This document shows positions 8,305 to 15,428 of a stretch of DNA of 38,908 bases, in pieces (position 1 is the first letter of the stretch; each line of letters starts with the position of its first letter). A model generated the notes under the pieces. The model was not told where the DNA came from. It was given only the letters and a program-made list of their open reading frames with translations, and made no database searches. Position numbers and translations under genes: made by a program. This DNA is from Holophagaceae bacterium (GTDB lineage: Bacteria > Acidobacteriota > Holophagae > Holophagales > Holophagaceae): positions 1-38,908 of the forward strand of contig JAAXXS010000008.1 of the NCBI GenBank assembly GCA_013334395.1, written 5' to 3'.

Positions 8305-8358
8305 TCAGCGGGCGGCGCGTCTCGACGGAGGTTCGGAGAGGTCGGCGTGTCGTCCCAT
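8305..8358 (-). CDS. Candidate 17-residue leader peptide upstream of the ABC importer
   Basis: A short ORF reading MGRHADLSEPPSRRAAR and then TGA. Its ATG is preceded by AAAGGAGG with a 5-nt gap, one of the best ribosome binding sites in the window, whereas the permease behind it has none. A plausible promoter lies just upstream. The ORF is out of frame with the permease and ends 37 or 88 nt before it, depending on the permease start. The RHxDL string recalls short leader peptides annotated upstream of sulfur-compound transporters in actinobacteria, although the Cys of those peptides is missing. A role in translational regulation is inference. Confidence 0.45.
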   Translation of the reverse strand: MGRHADLSEPPSRRAAR

Positions 8359-8391
8359 CGGAACCTCCTTTCCGGCCTCGGGGCCAAGGCC

Positions 8392-8421
8392 AGTCTGCCC
8401 CACCCCGGAGGCGGGGGTCAA
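8392..8421 (-). promoter_or_regulatory. Predicted promoter for leader ORF and ABC importer
   Basis: On the minus strand TTGACC (8416-8421) is followed after 18 nt by CAGACT (8392-8397). The -35 matches 5 of 6 and the -10 matches 3 of 6. The implied start near 8385 leaves a short 5' leader before the Shine-Dalgarno sequence at 8363-8370. Confidence 0.4.
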
Positions 8422-8438
8422 CCCATGGACCCGAGATA

Positions 8439-9392
8439 TTACGGCCTCGGTACAGCCTGGAGCAGCTGGGTGATGACCTGGTCTGTGGTGGCACCGTCGG
8501 CCTCGCTCTCGAAGGTGAGCAAGAGGCGGTGGCGCAGCACGTCCGGGGCCAGGTCCACGATGTCCTGGGGCAGCACATGGTCCCGGCCCTGGAGGTAGGC
8601 CAGGGCCCGGGAGGCCGCCTGCAGGGACAGGGAGGCCCGGGGGCTGGCCCCGCAGCGCAGCAGCTCCTTGCCCTTCCAGGACTTGCCCTGGCCCGGCCGG
8701 GTGGCCTGGACCAGCCGCACGATGTAGGCGCGGATCGCCTCGTCCAGTCGCACCTGCTGGGCCTCGCGGCCCGCGGCCAGCAGGCTGGGGCCGTCCACCA
8801 CGGGATTCACCTCGTCACCGTTCAGGTGGGCGCGGCGCAGGACCTCGATCTCTTCCTCGTGCTTGGGGTAGTCCACCCGCAGCTTGAAGAGGAAGCGGTC
8901 CATCTGGGCCTCGGGCAGGGGGAAGGTGCCCTCCTGCTCCAGGGGATTCTGAGTGGCCAGCACCAGGAAGGGGTCCGGCAGCTTGAAGCTCTCGTCGCCC
9001 AGGGTCACCTGGCGCTCCTCCATGGCCTCCAGGAGGGCCGCCTGCACCTTGGACGGGGCACGGTTGATCTCGTCCGCCAGCACGAGGTTCGCGAAGACCG
9101 GGCCGCGCTTGGGCGTGAAGGTGAGCTGTCGGGGATCGAAGATCAGGGTGCCCACCACGTCGCTGGGCAGCAGATCCGGGGTGAACTGGATGCGGCGGAA
9201 GCTGGTGTGGCTGGCCGAGGCCAGGGTCTTGATGGTGCGGGTCTTGGCCAGGCCCGGCAGGCCCTCCAGCAGCACGTGGCCCCGGCAGAGCAGGGCCACC
9301 AGCAGCCGGTTGAGCAGCAGGGACTGGCCCACGATCACCTTGCGGCACTCGGTGAGCAGGGGTTCCAGGGAATGGGGGGCGGCGGTGGTCAT
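8439..9392 (-). CDS. MoxR-family AAA+ ATPase
   Basis: A 317-residue chaperone-like AAA+ ATPase. Visible motifs are Walker A GLPGLAKT, Walker B LVLADEIN followed by RAPSKVQAALLEAMEE, the sensor-1 region ATQNPLEQEGTFPLPEAQMDRF, and the C-terminal lid domain. MoxR proteins usually act with neighbouring DUF58 and VWA proteins in assembling or activating other complexes. Neither partner is encoded here: the next genes on this strand are the ABC importer. The ATG at 9392 was chosen because the family N-terminus begins close to it; ATGs at 9416 and 9458 are in-frame alternatives and none has a clear Shine-Dalgarno sequence. The gene is divergent from the thiolase operon. Confidence 0.88.
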   Translation of the reverse strand: MTTAAPHSLEPLLTECRKVIVGQSLLLNRLLVALLCRGHVLLEGLPGLAKTRTIKTLASASHTSFRRIQFTPDLLPSDVVGTLIFDPRQLTFTPKRGPVFANLVLADEINRAPSKVQAALLEAMEERQVTLGDESFKLPDPFLVLATQNPLEQEGTFPLPEAQMDRFLFKLRVDYPKHEEEIEVLRRAHLNGDEVNPVVDGPSLLAAGREAQQVRLDEAIRAYIVRLVQATRPGQGKSWKGKELLRCGASPRASLSLQAASRALAYLQGRDHVLPQDIVDLAPDVLRHRLLLTFESEADGATTDQVITQLLQAVPRP

Positions 9393-9459
9393 GGCGGGTC
9401 CGGGGCGTTTCCCCATCTTGACTGGAATTGGGTTCCGGGAGCGAATCCGTTGACCCACG

Positions 9460-9495
9460 GTAAGTGCTTACGAGCCTTCCGGCCGGTGCTAGGCT
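9460..9495 (+). promoter_or_regulatory. Predicted promoter and operator-like palindrome of the beta-oxidation operon
   Basis: An extended -10 box TGCTAGGCT (TAGGCT at 9490-9495) lies 16 nt downstream of TTACGA (9468-9473). The inverted repeat GTAAG-TG-CTTAC (9460-9471) overlaps the -35, a position suited to a repressor. Fatty acid degradation operons are often controlled by TetR- or GntR-family repressors, but the actual regulator is not known here. Confidence 0.4.
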
Positions 9496-9536
9496 CCTGG
9501 GAAATCCCGATCCCTGTCCCTTCCACTGGAGGCCCC

Positions 9537-10685
9537 ATGCGAACCGCAGTCATCGTCGAAGCCAAGCGCACCCCCATCGGCCGGGGCATCAAGGGCGCCT
9601 ATGCCGCCACCCGTCCCGAGCACCTCGGCGCGGCCGTGGTGGAGGCCCTCAAGCCCCTGCTCAAGGACTGGTCCGGTCTGGAGGACGTGCTCGTGGGCTG
9701 CGCCATGCCCGAGGGCGAGCAGGGCATGAACATGGCCCGGCTCATCAGCTTCCGTGCTGGCCTGCCCATCACGGCCGGGGCCGCCACCGTCAACCGCTTC
9801 TGCGGCAGCAGCCAGGAGACGATGCTCATGGCCGCCCGGGCCATCATGGCCAACCAGGGGGACCTCTTCCTGACCGGCGGCGTGGAGAGCATGTCCAAGG
9901 TGCCCATGATGGGCTTCAACCCCAGCGTGGATCCCTACCTGAACGAGCACTACCCCGAGGCCTACTGCTCCATGGGCATCACCGCCGAGAACCTGGCCCG
10001 GGAATACGGCATCACCCGGCGGGACCAGGATGAGTTCGCCTTCCAGAGCCACCAGAAGGCCGCCGCCGCCTGGAAGGCCGGGAAGTTCGCGAAGGAAGTG
10101 GTCCTCTTCGAGACCAAGGGCCTGGACGGCAAGCCCGTCACCCTGCAGCAGGACGAGTGCATCCGCGCCGAGACCACCGTGGAAAAGCTGGGCGAGCTGA
10201 AGCCCGCCTTCCTGGCGGACGGCAATGTCACCGCCGGCAACAGCTCCCCCATCACCGACGGCGCCGCCTTCATGCTGGTGATGGAAGAGGGCCTGGCCAA
10301 GTCCCTGGGTCTGAAGGCCCGGGCCCGCATCCTCGGCGGCGCGGTGGCCGGCGTCGAGCCGGAGCGCATGGGCATCGGGCCCGTGCCCGCCGTGAAGAAG
10401 GCCCTGGACCGCTTCGGCCTGACCCTGGACCAGATCGACGCCATGGAGCTGAACGAGGCCTTCGCGGCCCAGAGCCTGGCCGTCATCCGCCAGGGCGGCT
10501 ACGACCCCGCCAAGGTGAATGCCTGGGGCGGCGCCATCGCCGTGGGCCACCCCCTCGGCGCCAGCGGCGCCCGCATCCTGACCACCCTGCTCAACCGCCT
10601 CGAGACCGACGGCGGGAAATACGGCATCGCCACCATGTGCATCGGCGGCGGCCAGGGCATCGCGTCGATCATCGAGAAGCTCTGA
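9537..10685 (+). CDS. fadA: Acetyl-CoA acyltransferase (3-ketoacyl-CoA thiolase)
   Basis: A 382-residue thiolase catalysing CoA-dependent cleavage of 3-ketoacyl-CoA in the last step of fatty acid beta-oxidation. The nucleophile Cys89 lies in NRFCGSSQ, His338 in GHPLGASGAR and the second catalytic Cys368 in CIGGGQG. NEAFAAQ is also present. The length is typical. The ATG is preceded by CTGGAGG about 5 nt upstream. The open frame extends far upstream across the antisense of other genes, but homology starts at this Met. The next gene is a FadN-type enzyme 35 nt downstream, giving an operon like the fadN-fadA pair of Bacillus in reverse order. A biosynthetic acetoacetyl-CoA thiolase role is less likely given that neighbour. 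Confidence 0.92.
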   Translation: MRTAVIVEAKRTPIGRGIKGAYAATRPEHLGAAVVEALKPLLKDWSGLEDVLVGCAMPEGEQGMNMARLISFRAGLPITAGAATVNRFCGSSQETMLMAARAIMANQGDLFLTGGVESMSKVPMMGFNPSVDPYLNEHYPEAYCSMGITAENLAREYGITRRDQDEFAFQSHQKAAAAWKAGKFAKEVVLFETKGLDGKPVTLQQDECIRAETTVEKLGELKPAFLADGNVTAGNSSPITDGAAFMLVMEEGLAKSLGLKARARILGGAVAGVEPERMGIGPVPAVKKALDRFGLTLDQIDAMELNEAFAAQSLAVIRQGGYDPAKVNAWGGAIAVGHPLGASGARILTTLLNRLETDGGKYGIATMCIGGGQGIASIIEKL

Positions 10686-10720
10686 TCCGACCACGCGACA
10701 TTGAGACCTGGAGGTTGGAC

Positions 10721-13084
10721 ATGAAAATCCAAAAGATCGGCATTCTCGGCTCGGGTGTGATGGGCTCGGGCATCGCGGCGCATGTGGCGTCCGCGGGCTG
10801 CCAGGTGGAGCTGCTGGACATCGTCATCGACGAGGCGGCGCCGGACAAGCTGGCGCAGGGAGCCCTGGCGGCCTTGGCCAAGAGCAGGCCCGCGCTGGCC
10901 ATGCACCCGTCGTTCCTGAAGCGGATCCGCCCCGGCAACCTGCGGGACCACCTGGATCGCCTCTCGGACTGCGACTGGGTCGTGGAGGTGGTCAAGGAGG
11001 ACCTGGCCATCAAGCGCGAGCTCTACGGCCGCCTGGAGCCGAAGCTCAAGCCCGGCGCCTGGATCAGCTCGAACACCTCGGGCATCCCGCTGAAGCTGCT
11101 GGTGGAGGGCCGCGCTGACGCCTTCCGCAGCCACTTCGTCATCACCCACTTCTTCAACCCTGTGCGCTACCTGCGCCTGCTGGAGTTCGTGACCGGCCCC
11201 GAGGTGGACGCCGTGGAGGCCCAGGCCTTCCGCGTCTGGCTGGAGGAGAGCCTCGGCAAGGAGGTGGTGCCCGCCTTCGACAGCCCCACCTTCATCGGTA
11301 ACCGCATCGGCATCCACAGCATCATGGCCACGCTGCACATGGCCCTGGCAGAGAAGATCCCCTTCGAGGTCGTCGATTCGGTGCTGGGCGACGCCGCCGC
11401 CCGGGCCAAGAGCGCCGCCTTCCGCACCGCGGACCTGGCGGGCGTGGACATCCTCGCGGCCACCGCGAAGAATGTCTATGACCTGTGCCCCAACGACGAG
11501 GTCCGGGACGCCTTCAAGTTCCCGGAGTTCCTGCAGTACATGCTCGACAACAAGCTGCTGGGCAACAAGACCAAGCAGGGCTTCTTCAAGAAGGGCCCCA
11601 AGGACGCCAAGGGCAAGAAGTCCTTCATGGCCCTGGACCCCGCCACCCGCGAGTACGTTCCGCAGGTGAAGCGCGACTGGCCGATCCTGAAGGAGCTGAA
11701 GGGCATCGATGACCCTGCGGAGAAGGTGAAGACCCTCCTCACCAGCGACACCGAGGCGGGCAAGCTGGCCTGGCGCTGCATCGCCCCGAACCTGACCTAC
11801 GCGGTGAACCGCCTGGGCGAGGTGACGGACGGCCCCCTGAACGTGGACCGCGCCATCAAGAACGGCTTCGCCTTCGAGCTGGGCCCCTTCGAGCTCTGGG
11901 ACATCCTGGGCCTGGAGCGCGTCGCCGCCCGCATGAAGTTCGAGGAGATGCCCCTGGCCCCCCTGGTCGAGCAGATGCTTGCCAAGGGCATTCCCGGCTT
12001 CTACCGCTGGGAGCACGGAGTCCCCGTGGCCCAGCTGAACCCCAAGACCCTGGCCTTCGATCCCATCCTCGAGGACCGGCGCGTGACCATCCTCAAGCGC
12101 CAGGAGGGGCAGGGCAAGGTGGTGGCCGAGAACGGCAGCTGCCAGCTCATCGACCTGGGCGACGACGTGGCCTGCCTGGCCTTCCGCAGCAAGATGAACG
12201 CCCTGGACGACGGCATCATCGGGCTCATGGAGGAGACCATCCAGAAGCACATCCCCGGCCGCTTCAAGGGCCTGGTGGTGGGCAACCAGGGCCAGCACTT
12301 CAGCGCCGGCGCCAACCTGGTCATGGTGCTCAACGCCGCCCGGGAAGGGAAGCTCGACCTCATCGAGGAGGTGGCCCGCCGGCTGCAGTACGCGGCCCGC
12401 ATGCTCACCTACGCGCCCTTCCCCACGGTGGCGGCGCCCTTCAACCTGGCCCTGGGCGGCGGCTGCGAGCTGACCATGGCCTGCCAGCGGGTGGTGGGCC
12501 ACGCGGAGCTCTACATCGGGCTGGTCGAAGTCGGCGTGGGCGTCATCCCGGCGGGCGGCGGCTGCCTCCAGATGCTGCTCCGCATGGAAGACGCCATGGC
12601 CGCCCAGGGTCAGCTGGGGCCCATGCCCAAGGTGAAGGCGGCCTTCCAGGGCATCGGCACCGCCACGGTGCACACCAGCTTCGACGAGGCCCAGCGCAAT
12701 GGCTACCTACGGCGCACGGACCGCCGGGTCATGAACAAGGCCTTCCTGCTCTTCGAAGCCAAGCAGGAGGTGCTCAAGCTGGCCGAGGACTTCCAGCCCG
12801 TGAAGGAGCGCACCCTGCGCCTGCCGGGCCGGGGCGGCGCCGAGGCCCTCAAGTGCGCCGTGCGGGACTTCCAGCTCCAGGGGCTGGCTTCCGAGCACGA
12901 CGGCATCATCATGGGCGAGCTGGCCACCATCCTGACGGGCGGCGACATCAGCCCGGTCCAGGAGGTTACCGAAGAGCGGATCCTCGAGCTGGAGCGGCAG
13001 GCCTTTGCCCGCCTCTGCGGCTACGAGAAGACCCAGGCCCGCATGGACGCCATCCTGAAGACGGGCCGTCCGCTTCGAAATTAG
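10721..13084 (+). CDS. fadN: 3-hydroxyacyl-CoA dehydrogenase / enoyl-CoA hydratase (FadN type)
   Basis: A 787-residue bifunctional beta-oxidation enzyme with the dehydrogenase first and the hydratase last, the order found in FadN rather than FadB. The N-terminal NAD-binding motif is GILGSGVMGSGIAAH. The dehydrogenase His lies in THFFNPVRYL and its Glu in LLEFV. The C-terminal crotonase domain (about 490-690) keeps the oxyanion-hole region HFSAGAN and both catalytic Glu positions, in GGGCELTMAC and in GLVEVGVGVIPAGGG. GGAGG lies 6 nt before the ATG. Together with the thiolase it supplies three of the four beta-oxidation steps; no acyl-CoA dehydrogenase is in the window. A strong terminator follows. 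Confidence 0.93.
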   Translation: MKIQKIGILGSGVMGSGIAAHVASAGCQVELLDIVIDEAAPDKLAQGALAALAKSRPALAMHPSFLKRIRPGNLRDHLDRLSDCDWVVEVVKEDLAIKRELYGRLEPKLKPGAWISSNTSGIPLKLLVEGRADAFRSHFVITHFFNPVRYLRLLEFVTGPEVDAVEAQAFRVWLEESLGKEVVPAFDSPTFIGNRIGIHSIMATLHMALAEKIPFEVVDSVLGDAAARAKSAAFRTADLAGVDILAATAKNVYDLCPNDEVRDAFKFPEFLQYMLDNKLLGNKTKQGFFKKGPKDAKGKKSFMALDPATREYVPQVKRDWPILKELKGIDDPAEKVKTLLTSDTEAGKLAWRCIAPNLTYAVNRLGEVTDGPLNVDRAIKNGFAFELGPFELWDILGLERVAARMKFEEMPLAPLVEQMLAKGIPGFYRWEHGVPVAQLNPKTLAFDPILEDRRVTILKRQEGQGKVVAENGSCQLIDLGDDVACLAFRSKMNALDDGIIGLMEETIQKHIPGRFKGLVVGNQGQHFSAGANLVMVLNAAREGKLDLIEEVARRLQYAARMLTYAPFPTVAAPFNLALGGGCELTMACQRVVGHAELYIGLVEVGVGVIPAGGGCLQMLLRMEDAMAAQGQLGPMPKVKAAFQGIGTATVHTSFDEAQRNGYLRRTDRRVMNKAFLLFEAKQEVLKLAEDFQPVKERTLRLPGRGGAEALKCAVRDFQLQGLASEHDGIIMGELATILTGGDISPVQEVTEERILELERQAFARLCGYEKTQARMDAILKTGRPLRN

Positions 13085-13111
13085 GCTCAAACCATCGTTA
13101 TTTTGTGACTT

Positions 13112-13141
13112 ATGCCGCCTTTTCAGAGGCGGCATTTTTTT
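13112..13141 (+). terminator. Rho-independent terminator after fadN
   Basis: Perfect 8-bp stem ATGCCGCC/GGCGGCAT with an 8-nt loop, followed by a run of T, 27 nt after the stop codon. Confidence 0.85.
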
Positions 13142-13145
13142 AGTG

Positions 13146-13198
13146 TTGCCAGGGTGTGACGGGCTCGGAACACTTGGTTCGGTCTCATTCTGAACCAA
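13146..13198 (+). promoter_or_regulatory. Predicted promoter with overlapping inverted repeat for the EF-G-like gene
   Basis: TTGCCA (13146-13151) and AACACT (13169-13174) are 17 nt apart. An inverted repeat TTGGTTC...GAACCAA (13174-13180 and 13192-13198, 11-nt loop) starts at the -10 box, so it could be an operator or a 5' UTR hairpin just before the AGGAGG at 13205-13210. Confidence 0.35.
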
Positions 13199-13214
13199 TC
13201 AGCCAGGAGGCACT

Positions 13215-15254
13215 GTGAGCGGGAATTCTCAGTCAACGCCACGGGTAGCGGCCATCGTGGGTCCCTACCTCTCTGGAAAGACCTCCTTGATGGAGAGCCT
13301 CCTGTTCGTGGCGGGTGCCCTGCCGCGCAAGGGCACCGTCAAGGAGGGCAACACGGTCGGTGACGCTTCGCTGGAAGCGAAGGCCCGGCAGATGAGCGTG
13401 GAGGCCAGTCTGGCCGCCTGCACCTACCAGGGCGAAGCCTGGACCCTGATCGACTGCCCGGGCTCCGTGGAGTTCAGCCAGGAGGGCGCCCACGCGCTCA
13501 TGGCCGCGGACATCGCGGTGGTGGTGTGCGATCCCGATCCGAACCGCGCCCTGATGGTGGCGCCCACCCTGAAGTTCCTCGATGACCACCAGGTGCCCCA
13601 CGTGGTCTTCGTCAACAAGATGGAAGCCCCCGGCAGCGGCGGCAAGCTGAAGGATGTCCTGAACGCCCTTCAGCAGGTCTCCGAGCGGCCCCTCGTCCTG
13701 GTCGAAGTCCCCATCCGCGAAGGCGAGCAGATCACGGGCTACGTGGACCTCATCAGCGAGCATGCCTACAAGTACGAAGCCGGTCAGGACGCGGACCTGA
13801 TGCAGATGCCCGAGTCCGTGCTGCCCGAGGAACTCGAGGCACGGCAGGTCCTGCTGGAGAAGCTGGCGGACTTCGACGACCACCTCATGGAAGAGCTGCT
13901 CAGCGACATGGCGCCCTCCTACGAGGAAGTCAGCGAGGACATGGCGAAGGACGTGCAGGCCGACCTGCTCGTGCCCGTCTTCTTCGGCTCCGCGGACAAG
14001 GACACCGGCGTGCGCCGGCTGTTCCAGGCCCTGTGCGACGAGGCCCCCCGGGTGGATGTCACCGCCGCGCGGCTGGGCATTCCCGATGGCAAGGAGACCC
14101 TGGTCCAGGTCATCAAGACCGTCCACGCGCAGCACGTGGGCAAGCTGAGCATCTCCCGCGTGTGGCGGGGCGAGGTGGTGGACGGCAGCAGCCTGGCCGG
14201 CAACCGGGTCAGCGGCATCAACAAGCTCTTCGGCTCGCAGCAGATCAAGCAGCCGAAGGCCGGGGCCGGCGAGATCGTGGCCCTGGGCCGCATGGACGAG
14301 GTCCACACCAGCGAGGGCCTCAGCCCGTCCACCCGGGTGGAGCTCGACTGGCCCGCGCCCATGCAGCCGATGCTGGCCCTGAGCCTGCACACCGTGAAGA
14401 GCGGTGACGACGTGAAGCTGTCCCTGTCCCTGCAGAAGCTCTGCGAAGAGGACGCCTCCCTGCAGGTGGAGCAGAACGCCGAGACCCAGGAGCGCATCCT
14501 CTGGGGCCAGGGCGAGGTGCATCTCAAGTGCGCCCTGGACCGCCTCAAGAGCCGCTTCGGCCTCGACGTCAACCACCATCCCCCGATGGTCCCCTACCGC
14601 GAGACCTTCACCAAGGGCACCAAGATCCACGGCCGCCACAAGCACCAGACCGGCGGCCATGGCCAGTTCGGCGACGTCTGGTTCGAGATCAAGCCCCTGC
14701 CGCGCGGGAGCGGGTTCGTCTTCGAGGAGCGCATCGTTGGCGGCGTGGTGCCGAAGAACTTCTTCGGCGCCATCGAGCACGGCGTGGTGGACTGGATGAA
14801 ACGCGGCCCCCTGGGCTTCCCCGTGGTCGATATCCACGTGGCCCTGGTGGACGGCAGCTACCACACCGTGGACAGCTCCGACATGGCCTTCAAGACCGCC
14901 GCCCGCATCGGCATGAGCGAGGGCGCCCCCCTCTGCCATCCCGTGCTGCTGGAGCCCATCTCCGAAGTGCACATCGCGGTGCCCAGCGAGTTCACCCCCA
15001 AGGCCCAGCGCCTGGTGACGGGCCGCCGCGGCGGGCAGGTGCTCGGCTTCGACGCCCGGCCCGGCTGGACCGGCTGGGACGTGGTCTCCGCCTACATCCC
15101 CCAGGCCGAGATGAGCGATGTCATCGTCGAGCTGCGCAGCCTCACCATGGGCGTCGGCTCCTTCACCTGGGCCTTCCACCACCTGCAAGAGCTCGTCGGC
15201 CGCGATGCCGACAAGGTGGTCGAGGCCAGGAAGCAGACGAAGGCGCCGGCTTGA
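13215..15254 (+). CDS. Elongation factor G-like GTPase (EF-G2-type paralogue)
   Basis: A 679-residue five-domain translation-factor-like GTPase. G1 is GPYLSGKT (16-23), G4 is NKME (134-137), and EF-G domains III-V follow, including GQFGDVWFEIKPLP and the domain V region PSEFTPKAQRLVTGRRGGQV. It differs from canonical EF-G: the G3 motif reads DCPGS (80-84), so the catalytic His of DTPGH is Ser, and the switch I RGITI motif is replaced by RQMSVEAS. These changes fit the bacterial EF-G-like paralogue group rather than the main translocase. Its function is not settled; ribosome-associated stress or recycling roles are possible. The start is GTG with AGGAGG 5 nt upstream. It is monocistronic, with terminators on both sides. 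Confidence 0.85.
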   Translation: MSGNSQSTPRVAAIVGPYLSGKTSLMESLLFVAGALPRKGTVKEGNTVGDASLEAKARQMSVEASLAACTYQGEAWTLIDCPGSVEFSQEGAHALMAADIAVVVCDPDPNRALMVAPTLKFLDDHQVPHVVFVNKMEAPGSGGKLKDVLNALQQVSERPLVLVEVPIREGEQITGYVDLISEHAYKYEAGQDADLMQMPESVLPEELEARQVLLEKLADFDDHLMEELLSDMAPSYEEVSEDMAKDVQADLLVPVFFGSADKDTGVRRLFQALCDEAPRVDVTAARLGIPDGKETLVQVIKTVHAQHVGKLSISRVWRGEVVDGSSLAGNRVSGINKLFGSQQIKQPKAGAGEIVALGRMDEVHTSEGLSPSTRVELDWPAPMQPMLALSLHTVKSGDDVKLSLSLQKLCEEDASLQVEQNAETQERILWGQGEVHLKCALDRLKSRFGLDVNHHPPMVPYRETFTKGTKIHGRHKHQTGGHGQFGDVWFEIKPLPRGSGFVFEERIVGGVVPKNFFGAIEHGVVDWMKRGPLGFPVVDIHVALVDGSYHTVDSSDMAFKTAARIGMSEGAPLCHPVLLEPISEVHIAVPSEFTPKAQRLVTGRRGGQVLGFDARPGWTGWDVVSAYIPQAEMSDVIVELRSLTMGVGSFTWAFHHLQELVGRDADKVVEARKQTKAPA

Positions 15255-15302
15255 GATTGCGCCAGGCTCCAGCCTTGGCAGGCCGGAGATAGAAAAAGAC
15301 TG

Positions 15303-15331
15303 AAGATCGGCCCTGCGGGGCCGATCTTTTT
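15303..15331 (+). terminator. Rho-independent terminator after the EF-G-like gene
   Basis: Perfect 9-bp stem GATCGGCCC/GGGCCGATC with loop TGCG followed by TTTTT. Confidence 0.85.
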
Positions 15332-15387
15332 GTCAGTGGAGGTCCGTCCCCCTCGGCTGGCCGACGGCCAGACCCTGTCAATATCAA

Positions 15388-15416
15388 GCTCGGAATCCGC
15401 GCAGCGGATTCCGAGC
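15388..15416 (+). promoter_or_regulatory. Perfect 13-bp hairpin abutting the Shine-Dalgarno of the radical SAM gene
   Basis: GCTCGGAATCCGC (15388-15400), loop GCA, and GCGGATTCCGAGC (15404-15416) form an exact inverted repeat. The Shine-Dalgarno AAGGAG begins at the next base (15417). There is no T-run, so it is not a terminator. It could protect the transcript or control ribosome access. A smaller hairpin CTGGCC-GAC-GGCCAG lies just upstream. Confidence 0.6.
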
Positions 15417-15428
15417 AAGGAGCGGCAC

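Noticed and set aside
6459-9536. Open frame of about 1026 codons on the plus strand running into the thiolase gene
   Set aside because: It is antisense to the ABC permease and MoxR genes, rich in Gly/Gln/His/Arg without domains. It exists because high-GC genes leave the opposite strand free of stops. Thiolase homology begins at 9537.
13233-15188. 651-codon minus-strand open frame opposite the EF-G-like gene
   Set aside because: Antisense shadow; no motif, and the GTPase motifs lie on the plus strand.
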